Source: DASRBN01 sp035294305
GTDB lineage: Bacteria > Chloroflexota > Ktedonobacteria > Ktedonobacterales > Ktedonobacteraceae
Reading direction: 5' to 3'
NCBI GenBank assembly: GCA_035294305.1
Contig: DATGLD010000048.1
Coordinates: 186,001 to 250,000 of the forward strand
DNA: 64,000 bases
Below are positions 36,591 through 45,628 of the stretch, one piece after another (position 1 is the first letter of the stretch; each line of letters begins with the position of its first letter). The translations under genes and the position numbers were made by a program. Below the pieces are notes generated by a model. It was not told the origin of the DNA and ran no database searches. It was given only the letters and a program-made list of their open reading frames with translations.

Positions 36591-37001
36591 ATGCTTTTTG
36601 ATGAGACATCTGTTCCTGAGCATTTGCGCATTCAGCTATCGGGTCTCCTTGAACCGGGGATGATGCATAACCGCGTCATGCGTTTTGAAGAACTGTATGA
36701 GTCCTTGCCCAAAGATGCGAGCGTGCGAGTAGGCGTTTATACATCCGAGATTGCCCCAGGAGGACAAACCTCCTGGCACTTTCACAATGGAGCAGGATTT
36801 TTCCTGGTGCTGCAAGGAAGAGTCACTATCGAATTTAAGGATTCGACGCGCCATTACCAGGCAGGCGATGCCTATGCGGAACCGATTGGCGTTATCCATC
36901 GCGCGGTGAATCCCGAACCAGAGATCCCATTTCTGTGCGTTGGCTTTGTCGTTACCCCAAAGGACCGTGAGCATGTGGTGAACGTCAAGGAACCATGGTG
37001 A
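36591..37001 (+). CDS. Cupin domain protein
   Basis: 136 aa. One cupin barrel with metal motif SWHFHNGAGFFLVLQGRVTIEF and a second motif GDAYAEPIGVIHRAVN. The reaction is unknown. GAGGTGA precedes the ATG. Confidence 0.83.
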   Translation: MLFDETSVPEHLRIQLSGLLEPGMMHNRVMRFEELYESLPKDASVRVGVYTSEIAPGGQTSWHFHNGAGFFLVLQGRVTIEFKDSTRHYQAGDAYAEPIGVIHRAVNPEPEIPFLCVGFVVTPKDREHVVNVKEPW

Positions 37002-37056
37002 CGCCAAACAGTACCGATTGACCACTCCCCCCAAAACGGTGTATGATAGGGGAGCT

Positions 37057-38268
37057 ATGAAATATTCATCATTCTGGGATACCCTGCAACAACCTGTTAT
37101 CGGACTGTCCCCCATGGACGGCGTTACCGACGCGCCATGCCGCACCATGCATGGCCTTTATGGTCGTCCTGATGTGGTATTGACCGAGTTCACGAATGTC
37201 GAGGGATTATGGCGGGGCAGCGATCGCATTTTCCGCGACTTCCTGTACACGCCAGCGGAACGCCCCGTTGTGGCCCAAATTTTTGGTTCACGCCCCGAAT
37301 ACTTCTATAAGGCCGCGCACGTCGTCTGTGAGTTGGGCTTCGACGGCGTCGACATCAATATGGGCTGCCCTGCGCGCACCGTCGCCAATAAAGGTGGGGG
37401 AGCGGCATTGATTCGCATGCCGGAAACAGCCAAAGCCATCATCCGCGCTACACAGCAAGGCGTGCGCGATTGGGCCAATGGGCAGACGCTGGAAGACCTG
37501 GAGATGGAGCCGGAGCGCATCCAGCGCATTCGTCAGATGAATGAAGAACGCGCGCGCATCTGGGGCGATACCCCAAGGATCGAGCGTCGCCTGCTGCCCG
37601 TTTCGGTCAAAACGCGCCTGGGCTACGACTCTATTGTGATTACCGACTGGGTGCAAGAATTGCTGGAACTTGAGCCTGCCGTCATTTCGCTGCATGGGCG
37701 CACGCTTGTGCAGCACTATAAAGGTGAAGCCAACTGGGATGCCATCGCAGCCGCTGCTGAAATCGTGCGCAAAACGGACACCCTGATCTTCGGCAACGGC
37801 GATATCCACAACCTGTACGAGGCCGCTCAGCGCATCCGTACGACGGGCGTCAATGGCGTATTGATAGGTCGCGCCACATATGGCAACCCCTGGATTTTCC
37901 GCAACCGCGATAAGTTGAAAGCGCTGCTTAACGCCGGCATCAATCCGACCATCGATGATCTGCCAGAAATCATGCCCACACGCGAGGAACGATTGCTGAT
38001 GGCACTCGAACACGCCCACGTCCATGCCCGGCTCAAAGGCGAAGACCATTATGTCGAGATGCGTAAGCATCTGGGCTGGTATTTAGGCCACTTCCCTGGC
38101 GCCAAGCAGGTGCGCCACTCGCTTGTCCGTATCAATAGCCTGGCAGATGTTGAGCATATTATTCATACCGCGTTGGAACATCCCGAAGCATTCGATGCTG
38201 ACGAGACACCCGGTGCAATGGTTGAAGAGGTGCTTGATTCAGAACTGGATATGGTCTGCTCCACCTGA
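37057..38268 (+). CDS. tRNA-dihydrouridine synthase
   Basis: 403 aa from ATG 37057 (GGGGAG upstream); a TTG at 37018 is an alternative. The Dus TIM barrel has LSPMDGVTDAPCR, VDINMGCPARTVANKGGGAALI (catalytic cysteine), SVKTRLGY, LHGRT and FGNGDI. FMN-dependent reduction of uridines in tRNA. A segment of about 35 residues (WANGQTLEDLEMEPERIQ...) inserted after the cysteine loop makes it longer than typical bacterial Dus. Confidence 0.92.
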   Translation: MKYSSFWDTLQQPVIGLSPMDGVTDAPCRTMHGLYGRPDVVLTEFTNVEGLWRGSDRIFRDFLYTPAERPVVAQIFGSRPEYFYKAAHVVCELGFDGVDINMGCPARTVANKGGGAALIRMPETAKAIIRATQQGVRDWANGQTLEDLEMEPERIQRIRQMNEERARIWGDTPRIERRLLPVSVKTRLGYDSIVITDWVQELLELEPAVISLHGRTLVQHYKGEANWDAIAAAAEIVRKTDTLIFGNGDIHNLYEAAQRIRTTGVNGVLIGRATYGNPWIFRNRDKLKALLNAGINPTIDDLPEIMPTREERLLMALEHAHVHARLKGEDHYVEMRKHLGWYLGHFPGAKQVRHSLVRINSLADVEHIIHTALEHPEAFDADETPGAMVEEVLDSELDMVCST

Positions 38269-38273
38269 TTGGC

Positions 38274-38975
38274 TTAAATAGCCGTTCCCCTCTTCAGGCT
38301 CCTGGCAATTTCCCTCATCCAGGGATAATGCTCTCGCAGGTGCTGAGTCATCCTGCGCAATACCTTGGCCGCGGTCCATTCCTCGCCATCGTGCAGGTAG
38401 ACCCGCGTGCGCTGCTCTGCCGTCAGATCGTGCAACAGTAGTTCAACATCCATCGCATTATCGAACAAAGCCATCGCAATGTCGGATTGCAGGTCTGGGC
38501 CGGGATTCGCCGGGGGATTATCCATCAAGCGCGATGCATACCAGGCTTCGGTCTTCACGATATGCGCCATATGCTGTGCCAGCGACCAATCGCCAGGATG
38601 CAGCGCTCGCTCGCAGTCGTCTTCGGGCACGTCTTCATATAACTCAAGCAGTTCGGTACGGGCCACGGCGGCTACATTGAGCGCCTTATCAATCTCTGTA
38701 TCATCAGGTGGTCGTAAATCCCCTTCAAATCTAGGTCCTTTATTGCCATCGATGGCTGCTAACCGCTCTTTGACAACCACAGAGATATCACTTCCGTCGT
38801 CTTCAACGATGGGTATATCATTTTTCTTCAGCCAGTTCAGGTAGGCAGAGATCGCGGTGGGTGCGTTTTTCAATGCATCTTCAAACGTAGGTGCGGCAGA
38901 AAAACATCCGGGCATTTCGCGGAAAAAGAGTATACTCTCACCAGGCCAATCTTCAACCAGAGCATAATACTGCAT
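38274..38975 (-). CDS. HicB-like domain fused to DinB-like domain
   Basis: 233 aa. Residues 1-60 match the HicB fold (YYALVEDWPG...REMPGCFSAAPTFEDALKNAPTAISAYL). Residues about 95-230 match a DinB/YfiT four-helix bundle, with metal-type histidines in WSLAQHMAHIV and MTQHLREHYPW. No HicA toxin gene lies nearby, so the HicB part is probably not an antitoxin. Its role is unknown. It converges on the dus gene with 5 bp between. GAGGAG precedes the ATG. Confidence 0.78.
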   Translation of the reverse strand: MQYYALVEDWPGESILFFREMPGCFSAAPTFEDALKNAPTAISAYLNWLKKNDIPIVEDDGSDISVVVKERLAAIDGNKGPRFEGDLRPPDDTEIDKALNVAAVARTELLELYEDVPEDDCERALHPGDWSLAQHMAHIVKTEAWYASRLMDNPPANPGPDLQSDIAMALFDNAMDVELLLHDLTAEQRTRVYLHDGEEWTAAKVLRRMTQHLREHYPWMREIARSLKRGTAI

Positions 38976-39251
38976 AAATTGTATCTCCTCTTAATCGTCT
39001 GTTTCAAGTTAGCGCTTTTTGATCAAGCTTTTTTTGATGATAACATGCTGTAGGTTTGTAAAGAAGTGCTTGAGAGAGCCATCTGAGCATTATTTCCTAT
39101 CAGGCGGTGTTGTTATTAAGAGAGCTTTGCTATAGTAAAGGCGAAAGAGCAGCAGAGCAACAGACATCAGTTAGTTTACACTTCTATACTATGATATAGT
39201 GTTTGGAAAGTAACCTGCTCAATTGCGTTGTTACTCATCGGAGTTAGCCTT

Positions 39252-39815
39252 ATGAAAATAACGTTCCACAACTTCGGCATCGTCGAAGAGGCGGAAATTG
39301 ATTTGAAGCCACTAACAATTTTTATTGGCCCAAATAATGTAGGGAAGACCTGGACTGCTTATGCCTTAGCCAGTATTTTCGGTCCTTATGGCTTTGCAGA
39401 TTACCTCGACGCTTACTTACAAGGCGATATTCCAGATAGATACGATACTCTGGACAACACGATTGAACAGGTGATAAAAAGCGGGGCATCAACCATTGAT
39501 CTCGTTCAGTTCGCGGCCGATTATGCTGAGATCTATTTTAATAATATCGCTCGTTACGTCCAGCACTGGATGGCACGTTTTCTCAGTACAGAATTGGCCT
39601 CTTTTGATAACCTGAGTGTATCCATAGATTTATCCCAGAGCAAAACAGCCTTTATGGATCAAATAGTGCAAGCTGGATTAAGAAATACAATTTCAGGTAT
39701 ACGAGAAAAGGCTTTAATGACTCTTCGGAAAGTATCAGGTAATAAAGACATATCTATCGTATCTGTTTACGTAGCCAGGCACCAGGTACGAATCAACGTA
39801 TCCGTGATGAACTAA
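39252..39815 (+). pseudogene. Truncated AAA/OLD-like ATPase
   Basis: 187 aa. The N-terminus (MKITFHNFGIVEEAEIDLKPLTIFIGPNNVGKTWTAYALASIFG) is the start of an AAA_15/OLD-type ATPase with Walker A GPNNVGKT. The signature, Walker B and C-terminal parts, normally within about 400 residues, are missing. The frame ends after a divergent tail. GGAG lies 8 nt before the ATG, so the remnant could still be translated. Confidence 0.65.
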
Positions 39816-39904
39816 AGAAATTTTTTGGTAAGAACAACGTCGAGATCAGGCATGGTGTGAAACGCCATGATATAGGACCACTTCTACGGAGAAAGACGAG
39901 GTAA
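39767..39904 (+). pseudogene. C-terminal fragment of an unidentified gene
   Basis: A frame different from the truncated ATPase reads RSQAPGTNQRIRDELKKFFG and then KNNVEIRHGVKRHDIGPLLR before TAA at 39902-39904. It has no start codon and looks like the end of a larger, charged protein joined here by deletion. The family is not recognised. Confidence 0.35.
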
Positions 39905-39986
39905 AACATATCAAACAAATTTGTGGCGTCCAGTATAATGAATGTAGATGAATGGATTGTTGTGAAGCGGATGAGGAGGACATTGC

Positions 39987-40388
39987 ATGTACAACGAACA
40001 GCCAGTTTTACCACCTGCCCCCATAGTACGCCTGCCACAAATTCCCCCACAACAGGTTGTGACAAAACGACAAAAATATGCCAGGCCTGTGTTGACACGC
40101 TATACGGTACCGCCATTGCCTGTGACACCACGTCCTGGCCTGGCATACCCACCATTTGAAACCCGGCTGCCAGATACGCCACCAATAGCATCCCTAAGCT
40201 CCCCTGCAACGCGAACACTCTCCGCCGGAAATACCAGCAACGCTTTGAGCCCGCGCTTGCTTTATATCCCGCGCGCGGCCACGAGCAGGGAACCCGGTTT
40301 AGGTGAGTCGCTCATGGGGTGCGCGCTGTTGCTGTTGATTGCTGCCGTCGTACTAGTACTGCTCTACTACCTTTCGTCTCCAGGATAA
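39987..40388 (+). CDS. Proline-rich tail-anchored membrane protein
   Basis: 133 aa. Residues 1-105 are Pro/Arg/Thr-rich and probably disordered. One hydrophobic helix lies at the C-terminus (MGCALLLLIAAVVLVLLYYL) with a very short tail. GAGGAGG lies 7 nt before the ATG, supporting translation. Function unknown. Confidence 0.65.
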   Translation: MYNEQPVLPPAPIVRLPQIPPQQVVTKRQKYARPVLTRYTVPPLPVTPRPGLAYPPFETRLPDTPPIASLSSPATRTLSAGNTSNALSPRLLYIPRAATSREPGLGESLMGCALLLLIAAVVLVLLYYLSSPG

Positions 40389-40402
40389 TATAGCGGCAGC
40401 CC

Positions 40403-40645
40403 TTGCCAGATACAGGTTTTGCATACCGGTGGGCGATACCATGGCTGCCTCGCCCGGGCGCAATGAATCTGACCCCTACCTCACCCAGATTCGCTCGTGA
40501 TAGAGAACCGCCGCTTGCACCTGAAACGTTTGCGCTATACAATAAGAACACATTGTTTGGTCGAGCATCTCCCAGGAGAGCCCCTACAAGAATCCGGACT
40601 CATGTACAACGTGCGCCGGTCTTAGAAATGTTTGAGACCAGGTAA
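40403..40645 (+). CDS. Doubtful small Pro/Arg-rich frame
   Basis: An open frame of up to 80 codons (better from ATG 40463, about 60 codons) has the same Pro/Arg-rich composition as the preceding protein but no ribosome-binding site. It ends 4 bp before the phosphatase ATG. It may be only leader sequence. Confidence 0.2.
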   Translation: MPDTGFAYRWAIPWLPRPGAMNLTPTSPRFARDREPPLAPETFALYNKNTLFGRASPRRAPTRIRTHVQRAPVLEMFETR

Positions 40646-40649
40646 ATCG

Positions 40650-41495
40650 ATGCCGATAAAAGCCTACCTGAAGTGGTTGAGCAGCGTTGTACGAGGCTGG
40701 CTTTTTGTCTTGTGGATTTACCTGGGCGCCGGTTGGCGCTTTTGCCGCTGGCGTATTCAACTTTGGTACGGACAAACGTATATGGCGGAAAGTGAAAATA
40801 CACAGACTGCTACGAAAAAAACCCTGCTCTTTATCCGGCATGGGCAAACGACATGGAATGTTGAACATCGTCTCCCTGGACAACTGCCAGGAATAGAGCT
40901 AAATGATACAGGACGACAACAGGCCACCCGGCTCGCGGACGCGCTTTCAGTTTTACCGATCAGCGCAATTATCAGCAGCCCCCTGGAGCGGGCACGCGAG
41001 ACCGCCGAAATTCTAGCGCTGCCGCGCGGCCTTTCCGTGCAGCTTGAACCCGGCCTGATGGATACAAATGTTGGTCACTGGGCGGGCCAGGTCTTCGACG
41101 AACTCTCCAAAAATGATCCGGCATGGAAAGCATTCGTGCGCGATCCAACAAAAGGACCGGAGGACGTCGAGACCTTCCCCCAGGTACAACAGCGAGTTGT
41201 GGCTGCCGTCAACCGCTGGCTTGAACACGATTCAACCGGCAACTACCCGGCGTTTGTAGCGCATGCTGATATTATCAAGTTGCTGCTCGCGCACTATACC
41301 GGCCTGGAAACGGCCCGCGCAAGCTCACTATCCATCGATAATGCCTCGGTTAGTATTGTTGAGGTGGAGGGAGAACACCGGCCTCGCGTCGTCGCCGTCG
41401 GCTGGAACCCTCATCCTGGCTGGCTGAAACCGCCCACTACTGAGTCCGAGAAGCCCAAAGTCGAGGGACAACAGGAGGGTGAGCAGAAAACCTGA
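40650..41495 (+). CDS. Membrane-anchored histidine phosphatase (phosphoglycerate-mutase family)
   Basis: 281 aa from ATG 40650 (AGGT 7-8 nt before). One membrane helix near the start (about 15-30), then the phosphatase: LLFIRHGQTTWN (catalytic RHG), SPLERARETAEIL, and FVAHADIIKLLL (second His). Family members remove phosphate from metabolites, glucosyl-3-phosphoglycerate or alpha-ribazole phosphate; the substrate is not readable. ATG 40782 would give a soluble form without the helix. Confidence 0.85.
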   Translation: MPIKAYLKWLSSVVRGWLFVLWIYLGAGWRFCRWRIQLWYGQTYMAESENTQTATKKTLLFIRHGQTTWNVEHRLPGQLPGIELNDTGRQQATRLADALSVLPISAIISSPLERARETAEILALPRGLSVQLEPGLMDTNVGHWAGQVFDELSKNDPAWKAFVRDPTKGPEDVETFPQVQQRVVAAVNRWLEHDSTGNYPAFVAHADIIKLLLAHYTGLETARASSLSIDNASVSIVEVEGEHRPRVVAVGWNPHPGWLKPPTTESEKPKVEGQQEGEQKT

Positions 41496-41591
41496 TCACC
41501 GGCCCAATTTTAAAAAGCCGCGTTATGCCCAGGATTTCTCTTGCATGCAGATACCCTGGCGCAAACATAAAACGTGGAAGGGATTTAGAGC

Positions 41592-42428
41592 ATGTTTGAT
41601 CCACGTGATCCTTATGAACGCTATTGGTGGCACTACGATTCGAGACGCCCGCTGTCGATGGCCCAAATTATCGCATTGAAAAGCGTCGACGCCGAAACAG
41701 CAGCGCTTATCTGGGTGCTGCTGGAACATGGAGCGTCATTGACTGTGGCAGGCCCAACCGACCCGCAGCCGGGTATCGGCAAAACTACGACGCTAAATGC
41801 TCTGCTGCAGTTCTTGCCGGAGGGAACAGCCCTGGCCTACATGTCCGGTATGTACGAGAATTTTGCTTTCACCCAATTGCCTGATATCGACCCGGCGAAA
41901 ACGTATGCTCTCTGCAACGAGGTCAGCGATCACTTACCTATCTACATGTGGGGACGTATCGCGCGCCGCTACCTGAGCTTACCCGCGAAAGGATATCATA
42001 TCGCAACGAGCGTGCATGCTGATACCATCGACGATGTGATCGCTATGTATCAACATGACCTGCGCATACCCGTGCAAGATATTCGCCGTTTAGGGCTGGT
42101 TATCAACATTGGCGTCGTTGGCCGCGTTTACCCCTTGCGCCGGCGCTGGCTCACCACCCATTTCCTGCAGCCCTATACCGATCCTAAACGTCCCGATGTC
42201 GTCATACCCATTCCTCTTTCCCTGTGGAACAAGTTCGATGACAGCTTTGAACATGCCGATTCATCCATCCTCGACGACCTGGCCAAATGGTCCGGCATGA
42301 CCGGCTCGGAGTTCACAACCGCACTGCAGCGCCGCATCGATTGCCTGGAAGAGGTATCTCAAGGCCAGGGCATCAATATGAACGAGATGTATAGCGTTAT
42401 TGAAGAACTGAGGAAAGGTGATGAATGA
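41592..42428 (+). CDS. Type II/IV secretion-type ATPase, short form
   Basis: 278 aa. Walker A region GPTDPQPGIGKTTTLNALL near 54 and a VirB11/PilT-like His box (HIATSVHADTIDDVIAMY) near 140. The usual N-terminal domain and clear Walker B are missing, so it is much shorter than GspE or CpaF. No pilus or secretion genes lie nearby. It may be a stand-alone ATPase or a degenerate relative. GGAAGGG lies 9 nt before the ATG. Confidence 0.7.
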   Translation: MFDPRDPYERYWWHYDSRRPLSMAQIIALKSVDAETAALIWVLLEHGASLTVAGPTDPQPGIGKTTTLNALLQFLPEGTALAYMSGMYENFAFTQLPDIDPAKTYALCNEVSDHLPIYMWGRIARRYLSLPAKGYHIATSVHADTIDDVIAMYQHDLRIPVQDIRRLGLVINIGVVGRVYPLRRRWLTTHFLQPYTDPKRPDVVIPIPLSLWNKFDDSFEHADSSILDDLAKWSGMTGSEFTTALQRRIDCLEEVSQGQGINMNEMYSVIEELRKGDE

Positions 42429-42470
42429 GCCGATTCGTATCCACGAGAATTATTTTATCACGGCGATTGT

Positions 42471-42487
42471 TCCTCTAAATTAGAGGA
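42471..42487. promoter_or_regulatory. Palindrome upstream of a 19-codon frame
   Basis: TCCTCTAA and TTAGAGGA (8-bp arms, 1-nt centre) lie just before the small frame at 42512. It may be an operator or a small hairpin. Confidence 0.4.
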
Positions 42488-42511
42488 CAATACGAAGAAA
42501 GGAGGCAAGCC

Positions 42512-42571
42512 ATGCTGAGGCATAAGCAATTACAAAGCGAAGGACGCTGGCCACGCATCTGCAATCGTTGA
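42512..42571 (+). CDS. 19-residue small ORF with ideal ribosome-binding site
   Basis: AAAGGAGG ends 6-7 nt before ATG 42512. The frame reads MLRHKQLQSEGRWPRICNR and stops at 42571. It ends 36 nt before the MshA-like gene and may act as a leader peptide or be chance. No homology is known to me. Confidence 0.4.
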   Translation: MLRHKQLQSEGRWPRICNR

Positions 42572-42606
42572 TAACTATACCATTTAGAAGAGGAGCATTT
42601 TTCAAC

Positions 42607-43830
42607 ATGAGTTATTCTGTTGCCATGCTCAGCGTCCACACGTCTCCGCTAGATATACCGGGACGCAGTAAGGACGCGGGGGGCATGAATGTATATATAC
42701 GCGAACTCGCGCGCGAACTGGGCCGTTCTCAGATAACAGTCGATATCTTTACCCGCCAGGCTTATCCAAACCAGTCACCAGTCGTTCAACTCGCACCCAA
42801 TGTTCGGGTCATCCATGTGAAAGCAGGACCAGTATCTCCCATTTCCAAGCACGATCTTCATCACTACCTGCCTGAATTTCGCCAGCATATCGAGGCATTT
42901 AGACGTAGGGAGGCAATACACTACGATCTGGTGCATAGCCATTACTGGCTTTCGGGCGTGGCCGCGATGCCATTGGCCGGGCGTTGGGATATCCCACATA
43001 TCACGATGTTTCACACCCTGGGCCATCTCAAACAACTGGCAAATCCTAACGAACCAGAACCTCTCTTACGGCTGGAAATGGAGCGCCAGCTCATTCAGCA
43101 TGTTGATCGCATTATCGCTTCCACTATCGATGAGCGACAGCAAATCATTCGCCATTGCGGAGCCACGCCCGGCCAGGTAGAGGTCATTCCTTGCGGCGTC
43201 AATCTCGAGCTTTTTTTCCCACATGACCGCAAGCAGGCACGCGAAAAATTGGGGCTAAAGCAACACACCCCCACTCTGCTCTATGTAGGAAGGCTCGATC
43301 CATTCAAGGGACCTGATCTCTTGCTGCAAACTATCGCCTTGATGGAAGAAGAGGTAGAGGCCCTGATCGTAGGCGGAAAGCTGTCAGCAGACAAGGAGCT
43401 AGATCGACTGCGCGAACTGGCGCGAAAACTTCGGATAAGCCAGCGCGTCCATTTTCTTGGCGCGCGCCCCCAGAATGAGTTACCGCTGTTCTACAGCGCC
43501 GCCGATGTTAGCGTCGTTCCGTCTTATCATGAGAGCTTCGGGCTGGCCGCCGTGGAATCGCTGGCATGCGGTACGCCGGTAGTAGCGACCCGCTCGGGCG
43601 GATTGATGACAGTGGTGCATCATGGAGAAACTGGATATCTTGTGCAACGCTGCCCTGGCTTTTTCGCCGAAAGGCTCGATTTCCTGCTGCAACATCCAGT
43701 GCTACTCGCGCAAATGCGGGCAGCCGCCCGTCCCTCAGTTATTCAATACAGCTGGAAGCACATTGCCAACCAGATGCTGGATGTCTACGAGCATGTGACT
43801 AGCGATGCAAAATGCCTGGTTGCGCAATAA
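42607..43830 (+). CDS. MshA-like glycosyltransferase (GT4)
   Basis: 407 aa from ATG 42607 (GAGGAG 11 nt upstream). The opening SVHTSPLDIPGRSKDAGGMNVYI matches the hallmark of MshA / sucrose-synthase-type GT4 enzymes. The donor domain has YVGRLDPFKGPDLLL and E-x7-E in PSYHESFGLAAVESLACG. MshA makes N-acetylglucosaminyl-inositol phosphate in mycothiol synthesis. No other mycothiol gene is clear nearby, so the acceptor is uncertain. Confidence 0.87.
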   Translation: MSYSVAMLSVHTSPLDIPGRSKDAGGMNVYIRELARELGRSQITVDIFTRQAYPNQSPVVQLAPNVRVIHVKAGPVSPISKHDLHHYLPEFRQHIEAFRRREAIHYDLVHSHYWLSGVAAMPLAGRWDIPHITMFHTLGHLKQLANPNEPEPLLRLEMERQLIQHVDRIIASTIDERQQIIRHCGATPGQVEVIPCGVNLELFFPHDRKQAREKLGLKQHTPTLLYVGRLDPFKGPDLLLQTIALMEEEVEALIVGGKLSADKELDRLRELARKLRISQRVHFLGARPQNELPLFYSAADVSVVPSYHESFGLAAVESLACGTPVVATRSGGLMTVVHHGETGYLVQRCPGFFAERLDFLLQHPVLLAQMRAAARPSVIQYSWKHIANQMLDVYEHVTSDAKCLVAQ

Positions 43831-43998
43831 GATCGCGTCAGCAGGGAGAATATCCATACTTTGGTCGAATTGACAGCTTCGCATGGGTAAGACATAATGA
43901 AAATGCCTCTCTTTGTTGAAGAGGATACGCATGATAGTATTTTGTGAAAGGGATGATACAGATCCATCCCCTTCTGGGACGAAAGGAGATTGGCACCT

Positions 43999-45378
43999 GT
44001 GGCAGATGAACATACAATGCATCATGAGGATGATTCTTGCTGCGGCCCAGGTTACGCTTCGCCAGAAGAAGCGATGAAAGCCGAACCCGAAAAGGTACTG
44101 TACAGCATCGCGCTATACGAGGGAACCGGGATCAATGAACCCGATTATCTTGCTACTATTGATGTTGATCCCGCATCCCCCACCTACTCGCAGGTAATTT
44201 ATCGAACTCCTATGCCGAACGTTGGAGACGAATTGCATCATTTCGGCTGGAACGCCTGTAGTTCCTGTCATACTGATGCGAGCAAATCGCGCAACTATCT
44301 GATTATTCCCGGAAATTTGTCCAGTCGCATTCACATTGTGGATGTCTCTGACCCTAAAGCGCCTAGATTACACAAGGTCATCGAGCCTGAAGAGGTAAAG
44401 GAGAAGGTAAATCTGACCGCTCCCCATACCGTGCACTGCCTGGCGGATGGTCATGTGATGATCTCTATGCTTGGCGATAGCCAGGGCGAGGCTCCCGGGG
44501 GCTTCCTGCTGCTCGACGAGGATTTCAACATCGCGGGGCGCTGGGAAAACAAGGCCAATGGCATGCGTTTCAACTATGACTTCTGGTACCAGCCGCGCCA
44601 TAACGTTATGGTCAGCAGCGAATGGGGCGCTCCCAATACCTATACCAAGGGATTCAACCTGGAAGATGTCGCTGCCGGTAAGTACGGGCGAGGGCTGCAC
44701 TTCTGGGATTGGGAGAAACATGAAATCGTGCAGAGCGTTGATCTGGGCGAGGATGGGTTAATTCCGCTCGAGGTACGCTTCGTCCATAATCCTGATAGCA
44801 CGCATGGTTTTGTTGGAGCTGCGCTCAGCAGCAACATGTGGCACTGGCACAAGTCCGACGGCAAGTGGCAGGTTGAAAAGGTCATCGATATTCCATCCGT
44901 TGAGCTAGAAGGCTGGCCTATTCCGGTACCATCTCTGATCACCGACTTCCTGATTTCGATGGACGACCGGTTTCTCTACCTGTCAAACTGGCTGCATGGT
45001 GACATTCGCCAGTACGACATTAGCGATCGCTCGCATCCCAAATTGACAGGCCAGGTCTGGTGTGGTGGCCTGCTGGGGAAAAGCGGGCTGGTACAGGACC
45101 ACAAGCTCGAGGGCGGCCCCCAGATGCTCCAATTGAGTCTTGACGGCAAGCGATTGTATGTGACCAACTCGCTTTACAGCACCTGGGACAACCAGTTTTA
45201 TCCTGAGCTCGCGAAAACTGGTTCGTATATCTTGCAAATCGATTGCGATACGAACAAGGGTGGCATGCGTATCAACGAAAACTTCTACGTTGATTTCGGC
45301 AAGGAACCGGCAGGTCCGGCTCGCGCCCACGAGATGCGCTACCCCGGAGGGGACTGCACCTCGGATATCTGGATCTAA
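43999..45378 (+). CDS. Selenium-binding protein 1 homologue (methanethiol-oxidase-like)
   Basis: 459 aa from GTG 43999 (AAAGGAGA 10 nt before). The start CCGPGYASPEEAM, NACSSCHTD, APHTVHCLADG, FNYDFWYQPRHNVMVSSEWG and the C-terminal YPGGDCTSDIWI are diagnostic of the SELENBP1 family, a seven-bladed propeller. Homologues oxidise methanethiol to formaldehyde, H2S and H2O2 using copper. Key histidines and cysteines appear present. Bacterial function here is inferred. Confidence 0.92.
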   Translation: MADEHTMHHEDDSCCGPGYASPEEAMKAEPEKVLYSIALYEGTGINEPDYLATIDVDPASPTYSQVIYRTPMPNVGDELHHFGWNACSSCHTDASKSRNYLIIPGNLSSRIHIVDVSDPKAPRLHKVIEPEEVKEKVNLTAPHTVHCLADGHVMISMLGDSQGEAPGGFLLLDEDFNIAGRWENKANGMRFNYDFWYQPRHNVMVSSEWGAPNTYTKGFNLEDVAAGKYGRGLHFWDWEKHEIVQSVDLGEDGLIPLEVRFVHNPDSTHGFVGAALSSNMWHWHKSDGKWQVEKVIDIPSVELEGWPIPVPSLITDFLISMDDRFLYLSNWLHGDIRQYDISDRSHPKLTGQVWCGGLLGKSGLVQDHKLEGGPQMLQLSLDGKRLYVTNSLYSTWDNQFYPELAKTGSYILQIDCDTNKGGMRINENFYVDFGKEPAGPARAHEMRYPGGDCTSDIWI

Positions 45379-45411
45379 TTTTCAATCCCTTTTCAATCCC
45401 TTTTCAATCCC
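45379..45411. repeat. Three perfect tandem copies of an 11-bp unit
   Basis: TTTTCAATCCC occurs three times without gaps immediately after the SBP-homologue stop codon. This is too few and too short for a CRISPR array. It is probably a slippage-prone minisatellite. Confidence 0.8.
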
Positions 45412-45561
45412 TGCCGGGAAAAGGTCCGGTTCCTGCCGCTCCCACGTGGGGGGAGTATAGCTGCCAAACCCGGCCATGTCAAGGGTAAATGCACTAGAGA
45501 ACCGGTCGAGAAATAACACTGGGGAATCTTCTGGTAGAAGCGTATCTCCAGATTTGGGCAG

Positions 45562-45600
45562 GGGATGGAAGAGAGTTCACAAGCTCTCTTCCATCCCTTT
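45562..45600 (+). terminator. Hairpin terminator downstream of the SBP homologue
   Basis: Perfect 14-bp stem (45562-45575 with 45584-45597), 8-nt loop, then TTTCTCT. It lies between the plus-strand SBP gene and the minus-strand acetyltransferase. Confidence 0.7.
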
Positions 45601-45628
45601 CTCTGCGAAACAAGTGAAGGTAAGACGT

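Noticed and set aside
37288..38070. A 260-codon minus-strand open frame
   Set aside because: Antisense shadow of the dihydrouridine synthase gene.
36287..39904. Complete toxin-antitoxin or defence system
   Set aside because: DUF2442, the HicB-like domain and the OLD-type ATPase are a truncated gene, a domain fusion and a truncated gene respectively. No intact partner genes exist here.
45379..45411. Possible CRISPR array
   Set aside because: Units are 11 bp and contiguous with no spacers, and no cas genes are present.
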